Assembly: GCA_028683855.1 (NCBI GenBank)
Contig: JAQUHA010000016.1
Location: 29,882-93,881 of the forward strand
Length of the DNA: 64,000 nt
DNA from: Desulfuromonadaceae bacterium
GTDB taxonomy: Bacteria > Desulfobacterota > Desulfuromonadia > Geobacterales > Pseudopelobacteraceae
Direction: 5' to 3'
Each line of letters begins with the position of its first letter. Position 1 is the first letter of the stretch. Position numbers and translations under genes: made by a program. This document shows, piece after piece, positions 13,112 to 21,794 of this stretch. The notes beneath the pieces were generated by a model. That model had not been told where the DNA came from. It was given only the letters and a program-made list of their open reading frames with translations, and ran no database searches.

Positions 13112-13878
13112 AGATGAATAAGCCTGTCTGGAACGAACAAAACGTCCATCGTTTCTGAAATACTATCAATGTCAATTTTTGATCCACCGGGTACTAATGA
13201 TGTATAACCCAAATCCATAATGAGGTTTAGAACTTTAAGTTCCATGTCCCAGAATGGATGGTTTTGCCCCCATCCAACCTCTATCAGCAGCACAGGAAGT
13301 CTTGTGCTACGCTCCAGCACAGGAAGCATTCCAGACAATACTTGATATTCTCCTCCCTCTACATCAATCTTGATTGCCCCAACAGTATCAAGTTCAATAT
13401 TCAGTGAATCAAAGCGACGGGTTTCAATCTCTGTCCCCTTCATTCCAGACGAAATTTTGCCCTCAACCACAGTATTCCAGCCTATATTACCATCAGCAGC
13501 AGTATAAATTATTGTAGTGCCGTTCATATCTCCCAATGCGAAGTTATTGATCATAACATCAAAATGTAGCTCCATAAATGTGGTGTCACATAACCTGGCA
13601 AGATTTGATACTGGTTCAAAAAGATATCCCCTCCCTTTGAAACCAATCCTGCTCATATATTCGAGAGAGAAATAGCCAATATTAGCACCTACATCAATAA
13701 AGTCATCTTCAGGTGTCACAAATTTGGAAAGTACTGAAACTGATTTTTTATACTGCTCATGCTTATTTTTAAAAAAAGATAAAGCTTCCTGATAGTTTAC
13801 ATTATGAGGATCAAGTTTAACAGAAGGTCTACCAAATATTGAACCCAAAATAGTCTTAAAATAGTTTTTTTTTGACAT
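13096..13878 (-). CDS. FkbM family methyltransferase
   Basis: The second FkbM-type enzyme of the locus, 260 residues. DDFIDVGANIGYFSLEYMS is the SAM motif, GYLFEPVSNLARLCD supplies the acidic residue, and GAIKIDVEGGEYQVLSGM is the family signature. AGGGAG precedes ATG 13878. It probably O-methylates a sugar hydroxyl. It is adjacent to a GT4 gene and a two-domain glycosyltransferase, so methylation may occur on the growing chain. It is clearly different in sequence from the FkbM gene at 3.9 kb, so it is not a recent duplicate. Confidence 0.86.
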   Translation of the reverse strand: MSKKNYFKTILGSIFGRPSVKLDPHNVNYQEALSFFKNKHEQYKKSVSVLSKFVTPEDDFIDVGANIGYFSLEYMSRIGFKGRGYLFEPVSNLARLCDTTFMELHFDVMINNFALGDMNGTTIIYTAADGNIGWNTVVEGKISSGMKGTEIETRRFDSLNIELDTVGAIKIDVEGGEYQVLSGMLPVLERSTRLPVLLIEVGWGQNHPFWDMELKVLNLIMDLGYTSLVPGGSKIDIDSISETMDVLFVPDRLIHLCSTR

Positions 13879-13886
13879 TACACTCC

Positions 13887-15041
13887 CTAGCTATACATAA
13901 GATAACCATTAAGTTTTTCAGTGATTTTATTACACATAGTAACAGTATCAAATAAGGCTAAAGCTCTTTCCATATTTCGCAACCCAATATCTTTTCTTAA
14001 TATTGGGTTGTTAATAAGAGTTATAAGGTGCGATGCCATTTCATCTGAATCTCTCGGTTTAGAAAGCAAAGTATAACCATCGCCAACTGCTTCCCGTATT
14101 CCTGGAATGTCTGAAGCTACTATTGCTTTCCCAGCAGCCATACACTCTATTACGCCGTTAGGCAGACCCTCCGATATTGAACTGTAAACACCAATATCAA
14201 CCGCTTGCAACAAGCCGGCAATATCATCTACAGGTCCCAGAAAAGTTACATACTCTGAAATTTTCAGCACTCCAACCAACTCTATAATGTTTCTTGACGC
14301 ATTATCATATCTCCCTGCCAGCAATAATTTCAATCTCCCTGCAGCCGGCAACAGTTCTTTTAAGACTTTGCTCCAAGCATTTATAAGCGTCACATGATCC
14401 TTCTTATCTGACAGATTGGCAATCATGGCAACGCAAACCGAACTGTCAGATATGCCGAGCTGTTGCCGACAAACAGACCGTGTTTCTTGTGGCTTCTCTA
14501 ACGCAATTCCATTGTGAACAACTGTTACCTTCTGACTGTCAACGCATAAACTCCCAATGACGTAATCAGCCCCAGCTCTTGAGTTAGCAAAAAACATAGG
14601 AGTCAACCTTACAGCCCAACGTTCAAAAGGCTCTCTATGCCCCTCTGTCCCCTCATCCCGCTGATTCCAAACACAAAGCTTAGCTCCGCCAAGACGCCAT
14701 GTAATCCCACTGATAACATTTGGTACGAGTGTATACGGTAAAACAATATCAGCATTTGCCCTGCGAAAACTCCATGAGATTCCAAGAAGTTTTACAACCG
14801 TTGAAACGAAAGTGCCTGAAAGCGGATTACCCAAAATACGCCACGGAATACCAAACTTATCACACTTTGAAGTAAGCTTCCCTCCGTGAGCAACTCCCCA
14901 TATTTCCACATACGCTCCACACTTCTCCTTAAGAAAGCGGGCAAGAAGAAATGCCTGCTGCTCTGCACCTCCTATTTCAAGGCAGCCAAGCATTATTATC
15001 ACTTTAACACCTTGAAAAAAATTATAGTTTTGATCGGGCAT
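13887..15041 (-). CDS. glycosyltransferase family 4 (GT-B)
   Basis: A 384-residue GT-B enzyme. The N-terminal domain has VIIMLGCLEIGGAEQQAFLLA, the typical GGAE acceptor loop; the C-terminal donor domain has VAMIANLSDKKDHVTLINAW, LLLAGRYDN, and IGVYSSISEGLPNGVIECM followed by GKAIVASDIPG with the E-x7-E pattern. Expected to act at the cytoplasmic membrane on lipid-linked glycan. The start at 15041 lies two bases after the upstream stop, indicating tight coupling. Sugar specificity is not evident. Confidence 0.88.
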   Translation of the reverse strand: MPDQNYNFFQGVKVIIMLGCLEIGGAEQQAFLLARFLKEKCGAYVEIWGVAHGGKLTSKCDKFGIPWRILGNPLSGTFVSTVVKLLGISWSFRRANADIVLPYTLVPNVISGITWRLGGAKLCVWNQRDEGTEGHREPFERWAVRLTPMFFANSRAGADYVIGSLCVDSQKVTVVHNGIALEKPQETRSVCRQQLGISDSSVCVAMIANLSDKKDHVTLINAWSKVLKELLPAAGRLKLLLAGRYDNASRNIIELVGVLKISEYVTFLGPVDDIAGLLQAVDIGVYSSISEGLPNGVIECMAAGKAIVASDIPGIREAVGDGYTLLSKPRDSDEMASHLITLINNPILRKDIGLRNMERALALFDTVTMCNKITEKLNGYLMYS

Positions 15042-15043
15042 CT

Positions 15044-16450
15044 TTATTTCCGATAAACCATTATCAAATTTCGATCATCACAGGAAACTCCAGGGCCAAA
15101 ATCCAGAAAGCTTTCCATACCAAGAATATCCCGGATCTCATCTATCGTCACTCCTATCTTTTGCCGAACAAAATCTTTTGACGATCTGTTATGTTCAAGA
15201 ATAATAAGATTTTCAGACATAGAATATGCTTTAAGCAGCACCTTTTCATAGTTTTCTGTCGGAACACCATGTCCCTGTAAAATATGGACGACAATTGAAC
15301 TGAAGGTAGAGTCACCCTCAAAAACAAGAAAATCATCCAACATAATGTATTTCGTATTGGCAAGCTTTGATTTTCCTTGATCCGCATTAAACCAGGATCT
15401 TACTGATATTATTTCAATATTTTTATTCCCTCTTATATAATTACTTACCTTTGCAAAGTTCTTGGTATGCACAGACCATTTGCGAAAACGACTCTTAATA
15501 TTATCGATAAGTTTCGGAAGCATTATTCTCGTGCGCTCATCTTGCAGCAATACCACATCTATTTCGGGAAATTCGGGTTCAAACTGCGTTCCTAAAGTAG
15601 ATGAGACTTGAATAATTTGTCGCAACGCAGGGTTCTTACTCGTAAAATAATCACACAACAAGTTAGAACACCAAACAGATATCGGGCTATACCTATTTGA
15701 TAAAAGAAGATCAGAATATATGTCCGATAAATCCGCATGCAACATATAAAGCGGCGTTGTCCTCAGAATTTCTTTCATCCGGTTGAACGTAATTTCATTC
15801 TGTAGAAATCCTGACCCATACCCTGCTGTAAAGGGCCAAAATTCGTAATCCGACCTGGAACAGCAAAGAAAAGTTGCAAAATAGGTATTAATATCGCCAA
15901 CAGTATCTGCCTGAATCAGCAGGCCACTATCCGACACATTTGCCTTTAAGCCGTATGTGTTCCAAAAACACTCATCATCAAAGTGCAGGTTGCCCCATAT
16001 CTCCTTTTCGACAAGAAAATATGGGTCTCGTTCTACCCCTCCACGCACTTCATCAATTTTTGAAGTACTCACCCCATTTAATTTACTAATAGCCTTACTA
16101 TTAAATCTGACTTTAAATAGACGCTGTAGATAGTCAATTCGATTGGATGATTGCAAGACAGTTGCACAAAGTCTATTGAAGTGAATAAGCTGCTCGTGAT
16201 TTGCATCAACTGCAATAATACGTTTGAGTGAAGAAACAGTAGAATATATGCTGATAATATGTAAAAAATGAGGGTTAGCAACTCCTATCATTACAGTTTC
16301 AGCAACATTTGGACTTTTGGGTAATTTAAACCTAAATTGATCGTTGCTAAGAAAATAATAATTACCTGATCTGCTATTCTCACATCGGTAAACAACATAC
16401 AAACCGTCTTGATTACCGCAAGGTATTCCTTGAAATTCAAGCTGCTCCAT
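15044..16450 (-). CDS. uncharacterised protein, possibly a SAM-binding (DUF3419/BtaA-like) enzyme
   Basis: I do not recognise this 468-residue protein with confidence. Residues about 50-100 could form a Rossmann-like start: TVMIGVANPHFLHIISIY, then RIIAVDANHEQLIHFNRLC, which resembles the acidic VDxNxxQ ribose-binding turn of DUF3419 (BtaA-like 3-amino-3-carboxypropyl transferases). The rest, including YIMLDDFLVFEGD and FLDFGPGVSCDDRNLIMVYR, has no motif I can name, and there is no signal peptide or membrane segment. AAGGG lies upstream of ATG 16450. It is packed two bases from a GT4 gene, so a polysaccharide-modifying role is plausible. Function unknown. Confidence 0.6.
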   Translation of the reverse strand: MEQLEFQGIPCGNQDGLYVVYRCENSRSGNYYFLSNDQFRFKLPKSPNVAETVMIGVANPHFLHIISIYSTVSSLKRIIAVDANHEQLIHFNRLCATVLQSSNRIDYLQRLFKVRFNSKAISKLNGVSTSKIDEVRGGVERDPYFLVEKEIWGNLHFDDECFWNTYGLKANVSDSGLLIQADTVGDINTYFATFLCCSRSDYEFWPFTAGYGSGFLQNEITFNRMKEILRTTPLYMLHADLSDIYSDLLLSNRYSPISVWCSNLLCDYFTSKNPALRQIIQVSSTLGTQFEPEFPEIDVVLLQDERTRIMLPKLIDNIKSRFRKWSVHTKNFAKVSNYIRGNKNIEIISVRSWFNADQGKSKLANTKYIMLDDFLVFEGDSTFSSIVVHILQGHGVPTENYEKVLLKAYSMSENLIILEHNRSSKDFVRQKIGVTIDEIRDILGMESFLDFGPGVSCDDRNLIMVYRK

Positions 16451-16523
16451 CTATATACCCTTATTCGATATCATTCAGATTATTTGAAACAACAATTCCA
16501 CATTTATTTACAAAAAAATAGTT

Positions 16524-17450
16524 TTAATTAGTTTTAAGCAAAACATTCCTTATTAAATTAATACGATCTGACAACTTATGTCTCTGTATTACAAGGTCTC
16601 GTCCGCTTTTACGTACTGCTAAAAACTGTTCAGAATTCCTTTTGTAATAATCAATATTTTCAAGGAAGTTACTCTTCTCAAATATCAGCGAGTTTGTTTC
16701 ATTAAACCCCAAGGGCGCGAGGTCTTCACAACTCTGTCCAACAAGCAAAGCACCCGAAGCTGCAATTTCAAAGTATTTTGGCGTAACCAGATTGTAAAAT
16801 GGTTGAGAAGAGCCTGCTGCAACAATGGCATCAAATTTACTAAGCCAGGAATGATACTCTCGATCAGTCATCTGCTTGTTTTCAACCCCGGAAAAGTTAA
16901 AATTAATAACGCATGATTGTTCTCGACACCAGTTTCTGACATCATAAGCATCACTATTTTTTCCGCCAAAAATTACAACCTTACTATCTCTAACCTTTAG
17001 TTCATTAGTTTTAATAAATTGATCAGGTACAGCCCAAGGAAAATGTACAAATTTTTGTTCTGGAATCTTCTTGAAATGATAAAAGAAAGGAGTTTTATAC
17101 AACGAAAAAACAAAATCAAAATTATTGTCTTCAAAATATTGTTGACGTCTTTCTGTTTGCCAATGTGGATCACTATACATTACCGCTTTAATACAATCTA
17201 TTTTTGGATCGAAATTGATTCTAGGAGCTGCCCACTCTGGTTCAAAGGAAAATAGATACCGTAGTTTTTTTTTATAATGATTGTATTGAGACTGTGAAGA
17301 GATAACTATTGGCTCAAACTGTCTTAACATTTCATTAACAAGAAACGGAGTATAAGCACTTACCCATTTATTTCTGCAATGAAAAGTCCAATCCAATATT
17401 AAACCAAATTCAGACTTTCCGAAAATATTTTTAATCGACCTCCAGATCAT
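16524..17450 (-). CDS. glycosyltransferase, GT-B type (CgeB-like)
   Basis: A 308-residue protein that appears to be a short GT-B glycosyltransferase. KYFEIAASGALLVGQSCEDLAPLGF followed by a FLENIDYY helix matches the C-terminal block of the CgeB-like Glyco_trans_1_2 group, in which a glutamate sits in the KYFE(I/A)AA motif. The N-terminal half (FGLILDWTFHCRNKW) is divergent. The start overlaps the previous stop by ATGA (17447-17450). It is strongly AT-rich. Probably transfers a sugar in this polysaccharide pathway; donor unknown. Confidence 0.68.
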   Translation of the reverse strand: MIWRSIKNIFGKSEFGLILDWTFHCRNKWVSAYTPFLVNEMLRQFEPIVISSQSQYNHYKKKLRYLFSFEPEWAAPRINFDPKIDCIKAVMYSDPHWQTERRQQYFEDNNFDFVFSLYKTPFFYHFKKIPEQKFVHFPWAVPDQFIKTNELKVRDSKVVIFGGKNSDAYDVRNWCREQSCVINFNFSGVENKQMTDREYHSWLSKFDAIVAAGSSQPFYNLVTPKYFEIAASGALLVGQSCEDLAPLGFNETNSLIFEKSNFLENIDYYKRNSEQFLAVRKSGRDLVIQRHKLSDRINLIRNVLLKTN

Positions 17451-18193
17451 TTAATTAAATCTTTTGGTACAATGTAGAGTCCAATCCATGAGTCCACCAA
17501 ATGGAGAATTTTACCCTTTATAAAACCATCAGCGTAAAGCCTCTCAACACCTTCGCATACGCTGCTTATCCAGTCATATACATTAACGAGTTCCGGACTG
17601 AAATCATGCCACATAATAACGCTACCAGGCCTCGTATTAGCAAGAATCTTTATAGTGTCATTGTACACATAGTCAGCATCATGGCAGCCGTCAATAAATG
17701 CCACATCAATAAGCCCCAAATCTGGAATCCAATTTTTGGTATTGACAAATATCTGCTTAACATTAGTACATTTTCTTTCACGATAATATTTACCTATCTC
17801 CTCTATTCTAGGAGCAAAAGTAACGTATTTACCGCCTTCCGAAATATCTTCAGGGGGAATATTAACTGTGTAAACAATACCTTGTGAAGCATTCTGAGCC
17901 ATTAATGCGGTCGCCCTACCATAAGAGGTACCTATTTCAAGAAGAGTTTTCGGGTTGCCATTGCAACATACTGCTCCCAAAACCTCAGCATCGCGAATGC
18001 GACGATCATTTAGATCCGTCAGAAATTCAAATTCTTTTAGATATTCATATTCAATATTTGGACTTTCAGTCCATTTCATTGCTTTTTTAAGGCAATCCAG
18101 ATTACGAACTTTAAGCACATTTGCAGCTAAAAATGGTAAATTCGTTGCTTCACACCTTGATTGCCTGAGTCGACTAAAAAATCGCGAAAGCAT
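17447..18193 (-). CDS. class I SAM methyltransferase (Methyltransf_24 type)
   Basis: A 248-residue enzyme. TLLEIGTSYGRATALMAQN is the SAM-binding loop, IVYTVNIPPED the second strand, VAFIDGCHDADYVYNDT the Methyltransf_24 signature (a D-G-x-H motif used by CmcI- and rhamnosyl O-methyltransferase-like enzymes), and GSVIMWHDFSPE the late strand. ATG 18193 has AGAGG five bases upstream; a GTG two codons earlier would sit on that ribosome site. Likely O-methylates a sugar hydroxyl with a bound metal. Substrate unknown. Confidence 0.8.
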   Translation of the reverse strand: MLSRFFSRLRQSRCEATNLPFLAANVLKVRNLDCLKKAMKWTESPNIEYEYLKEFEFLTDLNDRRIRDAEVLGAVCCNGNPKTLLEIGTSYGRATALMAQNASQGIVYTVNIPPEDISEGGKYVTFAPRIEEIGKYYRERKCTNVKQIFVNTKNWIPDLGLIDVAFIDGCHDADYVYNDTIKILANTRPGSVIMWHDFSPELVNVYDWISSVCEGVERLYADGFIKGKILHLVDSWIGLYIVPKDLIK

Positions 18194-18245
18194 CGACACC
18201 TCTGTTTATTTCTTTATTTACAATTACTATTGCTGATCAAAAGAT

Positions 18246-19547
18246 TTACTTACGCAATCGATCATTCTGCCACTTAATCCGTGGCATAAGTTTAGCCCTT
18301 ACGGGATCATTTGGATAGGCACGGCCTATTCCATTATTTCCTTTTACTTCCAGATAAATGGCAACACCTTCTGGAGGTATGCTTCTTACATTATATATTG
18401 TGCCGTATAAACGCAATTCATAGCGCCTTGGCGCCAGGAGATCAGGCGGAATGATCGCCCTTGAAACATATACACCTGGTTCGAGAAGCGACATCTCATC
18501 TGAATCGTCATCATTAAAAGTGCGAAACAGTATGTTTCTTTCCTCATCACGCAGGTCAAAATATATTCTAAGCCCTGATGTGCGGAGTAAAATTTCGTAG
18601 CGAACCTCAATTTTAAGAGGAATGCCATTCAGCGCAACATCGCAGTGGATTTCATTCTGCGTAATATCTACACTGAGTAGGCGTAATACAGGATCTGGTG
18701 GTAGTGAATCAATGATAGTAGCGAGATCTAAATGCGGCTCCTTTCTAAGAGATTGCTTCAAATATTCTTCAGTTATAGTTGCAGCATCTCCGATTTGATG
18801 AATACATCCATCTTTCAAGTAAACTGCATTCTTGCACAAGTTTTTTATTGCAGTCATGTTGTGACTTACAAACAGAAGCGTCCGCCCATCATTACCAACC
18901 TCTTTCATCTTACCAAGGCATTTTTTCTGAAAAGCAGCATCCCCCACAGCCAGTACCTCGTCTACAACCAATATTTCAGGTTCCAGATGGGCAGCTACAG
19001 CAAAAGCAAGCCGTACATACATTCCTGAAGAATAACGCTTTACTGGGGTGTCTAGAAACCTCTCAATTTCAGAAAACTCAACGATTTCACAAAATTTTTC
19101 CTTAATTTCAGCCCGCCTCATTCCAAGAATAGCACCATTAAGATAAATATTTTCACGTCCAGTCAACTCAGGATGAAAACCGGTGCCAACCTCAAGAAGA
19201 CTCGCCACTCTTCCCCTTATTTTTATGCTGCCGGTGGTAGGTTCAGTTATTCGGGAAAGTATCTTAAGCAGTGTTGATTTGCCAGCCCCGTTACGACCAA
19301 TTATTCCAACACGATCACCCTGTTCAACTTTGAAGGATATATCTTTTAGAGCCCAGAAATCCTCAACATCAGGGATGAGGGATGAGGGGCTATTGATTAG
19401 GGTACAGCGGAAAGGATTAAGCAACCTTTGCCCAATAGATGTGACACGGTTGGTTATGACATCACGCAGGGAGGAATATTCCTCACGCTGTTGGTGAGAT
19501 ATTGTGTATTTTTTACCGAGATTTTCTACAGTTATTACGGTAGACAT
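18246..19547 (-). CDS. wzt: polysaccharide ABC exporter ATPase (Wzt type)
   Basis: ATPase subunit of an ABC-2 exporter that moves finished lipid-linked polysaccharide across the inner membrane. Walker A is GIIGRNGAGKSTLL, the signature motif KRYSSGMYVRLAFA, Walker B EILVVDEVLAVGD, and the switch histidine lies in LLFVSHNM. After residue about 245 comes an extra beta-rich domain of about 190 residues, as in Wzt proteins that recognise a terminal modification of the O-polysaccharide. A methyl cap would fit the methyltransferases nearby. Its ATG overlaps the hepT stop by one base (TAATG), so the toxin gene is translationally linked to it. Confidence 0.93.
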   Translation of the reverse strand: MSTVITVENLGKKYTISHQQREEYSSLRDVITNRVTSIGQRLLNPFRCTLINSPSSLIPDVEDFWALKDISFKVEQGDRVGIIGRNGAGKSTLLKILSRITEPTTGSIKIRGRVASLLEVGTGFHPELTGRENIYLNGAILGMRRAEIKEKFCEIVEFSEIERFLDTPVKRYSSGMYVRLAFAVAAHLEPEILVVDEVLAVGDAAFQKKCLGKMKEVGNDGRTLLFVSHNMTAIKNLCKNAVYLKDGCIHQIGDAATITEEYLKQSLRKEPHLDLATIIDSLPPDPVLRLLSVDITQNEIHCDVALNGIPLKIEVRYEILLRTSGLRIYFDLRDEERNILFRTFNDDDSDEMSLLEPGVYVSRAIIPPDLLAPRRYELRLYGTIYNVRSIPPEGVAIYLEVKGNNGIGRAYPNDPVRAKLMPRIKWQNDRLRK

Positions 19548-19912
19548 TAATAGATTACTTTCTCTTTTTTGTTTTCCAAAAAAACAATTTCCTCAATCTG
19601 AACTTTCAGATTCGGAAGTTTCTTCTGAACAATGTCAAAAACAACTTCTTCGTTTACGCCGAAGTACTCATGAGAGAGAACATTCCTGAAATCTATCATC
19701 AATCGCCATGGCACTGCGGTATATTGTTCTTTATTTATTGCAGATATTCGACTTGCGGCCTCTCCGATAATCTCTAACTCCCTTATAGTTGCTGATTTTG
19801 TTTTTCTGTCACTGGTAAAACTCTCAATGTTATAGCCCATAACGAATTCTAAAGCGGCATTTATAGACTCAAGGATATCTTGAAGAAATTGCAAATCCGT
19901 TCGTTCACACAT
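19547..19912 (-). CDS. hepT: HepT-like HEPN-domain toxin
   Basis: A 121-residue HEPN (DUF86) protein. The conserved motif R-x4-H-x-Y is intact as RNVLSHEY (R76, H81, Y83), which in studied HepT proteins forms the RNase site and carries the tyrosine AMPylated by the MntA partner. The start overlaps the mntA stop by eight bases and the stop overlaps the wzt start by one base, so the gene is fully embedded in the exporter operon. Expected to be an RNA-cleaving toxin when not modified. Family assignment is strong; toxicity is inferred. Confidence 0.88.
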   Translation of the reverse strand: MCERTDLQFLQDILESINAALEFVMGYNIESFTSDRKTKSATIRELEIIGEAASRISAINKEQYTAVPWRLMIDFRNVLSHEYFGVNEEVVFDIVQKKLPNLKVQIEEIVFLENKKEKVIY

Positions 19913-20192
19913 AGACTATTTCTCTCATAATGTAAGGTTTAATAATTGGTTTAAAGTTAGACTCTATGCCAAGATCAATTCGCAAATGGATAGAATCCTC
20001 AAGAAAATGGAGTAAGCCAAAATAACTATCTGCACTGTACCTGGAAAGTTCAATCGCCACGTCAACATCCGAATCTTCCCGAGCTTCACCGCGGGCATAA
20101 CTGCCAAATAGACCTATCTTGGTAACACCAAACCTATCATTCATTTCTTGTTTATGTTGTTTCAAAAAATCAAGAATTTGTTCTCTTGTCAT
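19905..20192 (-). CDS. mntA: MntA-like nucleotidyltransferase antitoxin
   Basis: A 95-residue minimal nucleotidyltransferase. The catalytic G-S-x10-D-x-D motif is complete: LFGSYARGEAREDSDVDVAI with G30, S31, D42 and D44. In studied MntA/HepT systems this enzyme AMPylates a tyrosine in HepT and thereby neutralises it. The start at ATG 20192 has a strong AAGGAGGG eight bases upstream; an in-frame start at 20213 would place that ribosome site inside the gene. It lies 22 bases after wzm and overlaps hepT, forming a two-gene cassette between the two exporter subunits. Confidence 0.88.
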   Translation of the reverse strand: MTREQILDFLKQHKQEMNDRFGVTKIGLFGSYARGEAREDSDVDVAIELSRYSADSYFGLLHFLEDSIHLRIDLGIESNFKPIIKPYIMREIVYV

Positions 20193-20214
20193 GATCAAAA
20201 CCCTCCTTGGCAAA

Positions 20215-21054
20215 CTATATCACATCTGCCAATATACGCTCGGTTTTCCTGAAAAACCAGAGTCCAGTTACCAGCAACAGCACCGACAGAGCGGTTGAAA
20301 GAGCTATGCCCGGCCAGTACAAACCAATGCTCCCTTTAAGCAAAGCCCACCTGAAACCGTCGATAACTCCTACCATCGGATTCAGCGAATACAACAAACG
20401 CCACTTTTCAGGAACTATGCTACTGACGAATCCAACCGGTGAAACATACAAACCTAACTGGAGCATAAATGGCACTACATAACGAAAATCACGATATTTA
20501 ACATTTAATGACGAAAACCATAGACCCGCTCCAGCCACAGGCAAAAAAGCCAGTAAAAGAAAAAATGGCATCGCAGCCACACGCCAATCCGGCATATATC
20601 CATACCAGAGCATAACTCCACCCATAATTACCAGTGAAATGGCAAAATCAATCAAACTTACAATAATGCTGCTAACCGGAATTATGATGCGAGGAAAATA
20701 AACTTTGGTAAGCAGGTTGGCATTGTTGATCAATGAGCCTGAACTCTCAGAAAGGGCATTAGTACAAAAATTCCACGGGAGCATAGCTGCAAAGACCAGC
20801 AACGGATACGGTACTCCGCTTGAAGGCAATTTGGCCAGCATCCCAAATATGACTGTAAAAACAATCATCGTCACCAAAGGCCTGATTACACCCCAGGCTA
20901 CCCCGATCACTGTCTGTTTATAGCGAACCAGAATATCCCGCCATACAAGAAACCAGAATAGTTCTCGATATCTCAATACGTCACGCCAGTAATGGAGTAC
21001 CGGCCTATTTGGCTCAATCAGTAACTCTTGTTGTGGTGTCTCTGATCTGCCCAT
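20215..21054 (-). CDS. wzm: polysaccharide ABC exporter permease (Wzm type)
   Basis: Membrane subunit of the ABC-2 exporter, 279 residues with about six transmembrane helices. The amphipathic N-terminal section LFWFLVWRDILVRYKQTVIG followed by AWGVIRPL is the classic Wzm/TagG coupling region, and the C-terminal half has LNPMVGVIDGFRWALL. It works with the Wzt ATPase at 18.2-19.5 kb, from which it is separated by the mntA/hepT cassette. AGGAAAT precedes ATG 21054. It exports completed glycan on undecaprenyl phosphate for ligation or attachment at the cell surface. Confidence 0.93.
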   Translation of the reverse strand: MGRSETPQQELLIEPNRPVLHYWRDVLRYRELFWFLVWRDILVRYKQTVIGVAWGVIRPLVTMIVFTVIFGMLAKLPSSGVPYPLLVFAAMLPWNFCTNALSESSGSLINNANLLTKVYFPRIIIPVSSIIVSLIDFAISLVIMGGVMLWYGYMPDWRVAAMPFFLLLAFLPVAGAGLWFSSLNVKYRDFRYVVPFMLQLGLYVSPVGFVSSIVPEKWRLLYSLNPMVGVIDGFRWALLKGSIGLYWPGIALSTALSVLLLVTGLWFFRKTERILADVI

Positions 21055-21060
21055 ATTTCC

Positions 21061-21792
21061 TCAGTTCAGTATTTTACGGTAAGGTCTCAACTGCTTAAAA
21101 AATGGAAATAACTTCATGGCATAATAGCCCGACAGTGCAAGCGTTGACCAGAAATACCCCTCGTTTTCCTTTATTATGCTATATGACTCAGCAAACTCCC
21201 CACTATCACTGATACCACCTGGAATTGCATAACCTACAAAATCAACAGCGTATATGAATTTTGCACCGAGTTTCTTAAGTCGCTGATTGAAATCAAAATC
21301 AGCATAGACCTGGTAACTGCAATTAAATGGTGGAGATAGATGAAGAGATTTATTTACAAGAAGAGCCTGATGGTGAAGTGAGTTATACAAATTCAGATGG
21401 TAATCGGATCTTGGTTTAAACACAACACCCCCCCCCACCTTTACAGAACCGTAAATTACATGATCAACAGAGTATATATTCATATTAGCAGGTAACGAGA
21501 TAATCCTGTCTCCCACACCTAGAAACATAATAAAGCTGTTATCACTTGCAATACTCCACCCTTTATTCATGGCATCATAAATACCTTTGTCAGGCTCACT
21601 CACCCAATTTGTAATATATTTTGAGTATTTATTTATGATGTCAGTCGTACCGTCTGAAGAGCCTCCGTCAATAATTATGTAATCGATTAGATATGTCTCC
21701 ATCTTCTCAATAACGCTGAGGATGGTTTCTTCGAGATATTCAGAACCATTCTTAACTACAGTAATGATTGAAATCTGGGCAGTTTCAGACAT
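21061..21792 (-). CDS. glycosyltransferase family 2
   Basis: A 243-residue inverting glycosyltransferase beginning at ATG 21792 (MSETAQISIITVVKNGSEYL), two bases after the upstream stop. A longer reading frame from 21858 adds 22 residues that only overlap the neighbour. Motifs: IDYIIIDGGSSDGTTDIINK, DKGIYDAMNKGWSIA and a metal-binding region in which the usual D-x-D is replaced by FLGVGDRI, typical of WcaA/PgaC-like colanic-acid transferases. Lies immediately upstream of wzm. Donor unknown. Confidence 0.85.
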   Translation of the reverse strand: MSETAQISIITVVKNGSEYLEETILSVIEKMETYLIDYIIIDGGSSDGTTDIINKYSKYITNWVSEPDKGIYDAMNKGWSIASDNSFIMFLGVGDRIISLPANMNIYSVDHVIYGSVKVGGGVVFKPRSDYHLNLYNSLHHQALLVNKSLHLSPPFNCSYQVYADFDFNQRLKKLGAKFIYAVDFVGYAIPGGISDSGEFAESYSIIKENEGYFWSTLALSGYYAMKLFPFFKQLRPYRKILN

Positions 21793-21794
21793 TG

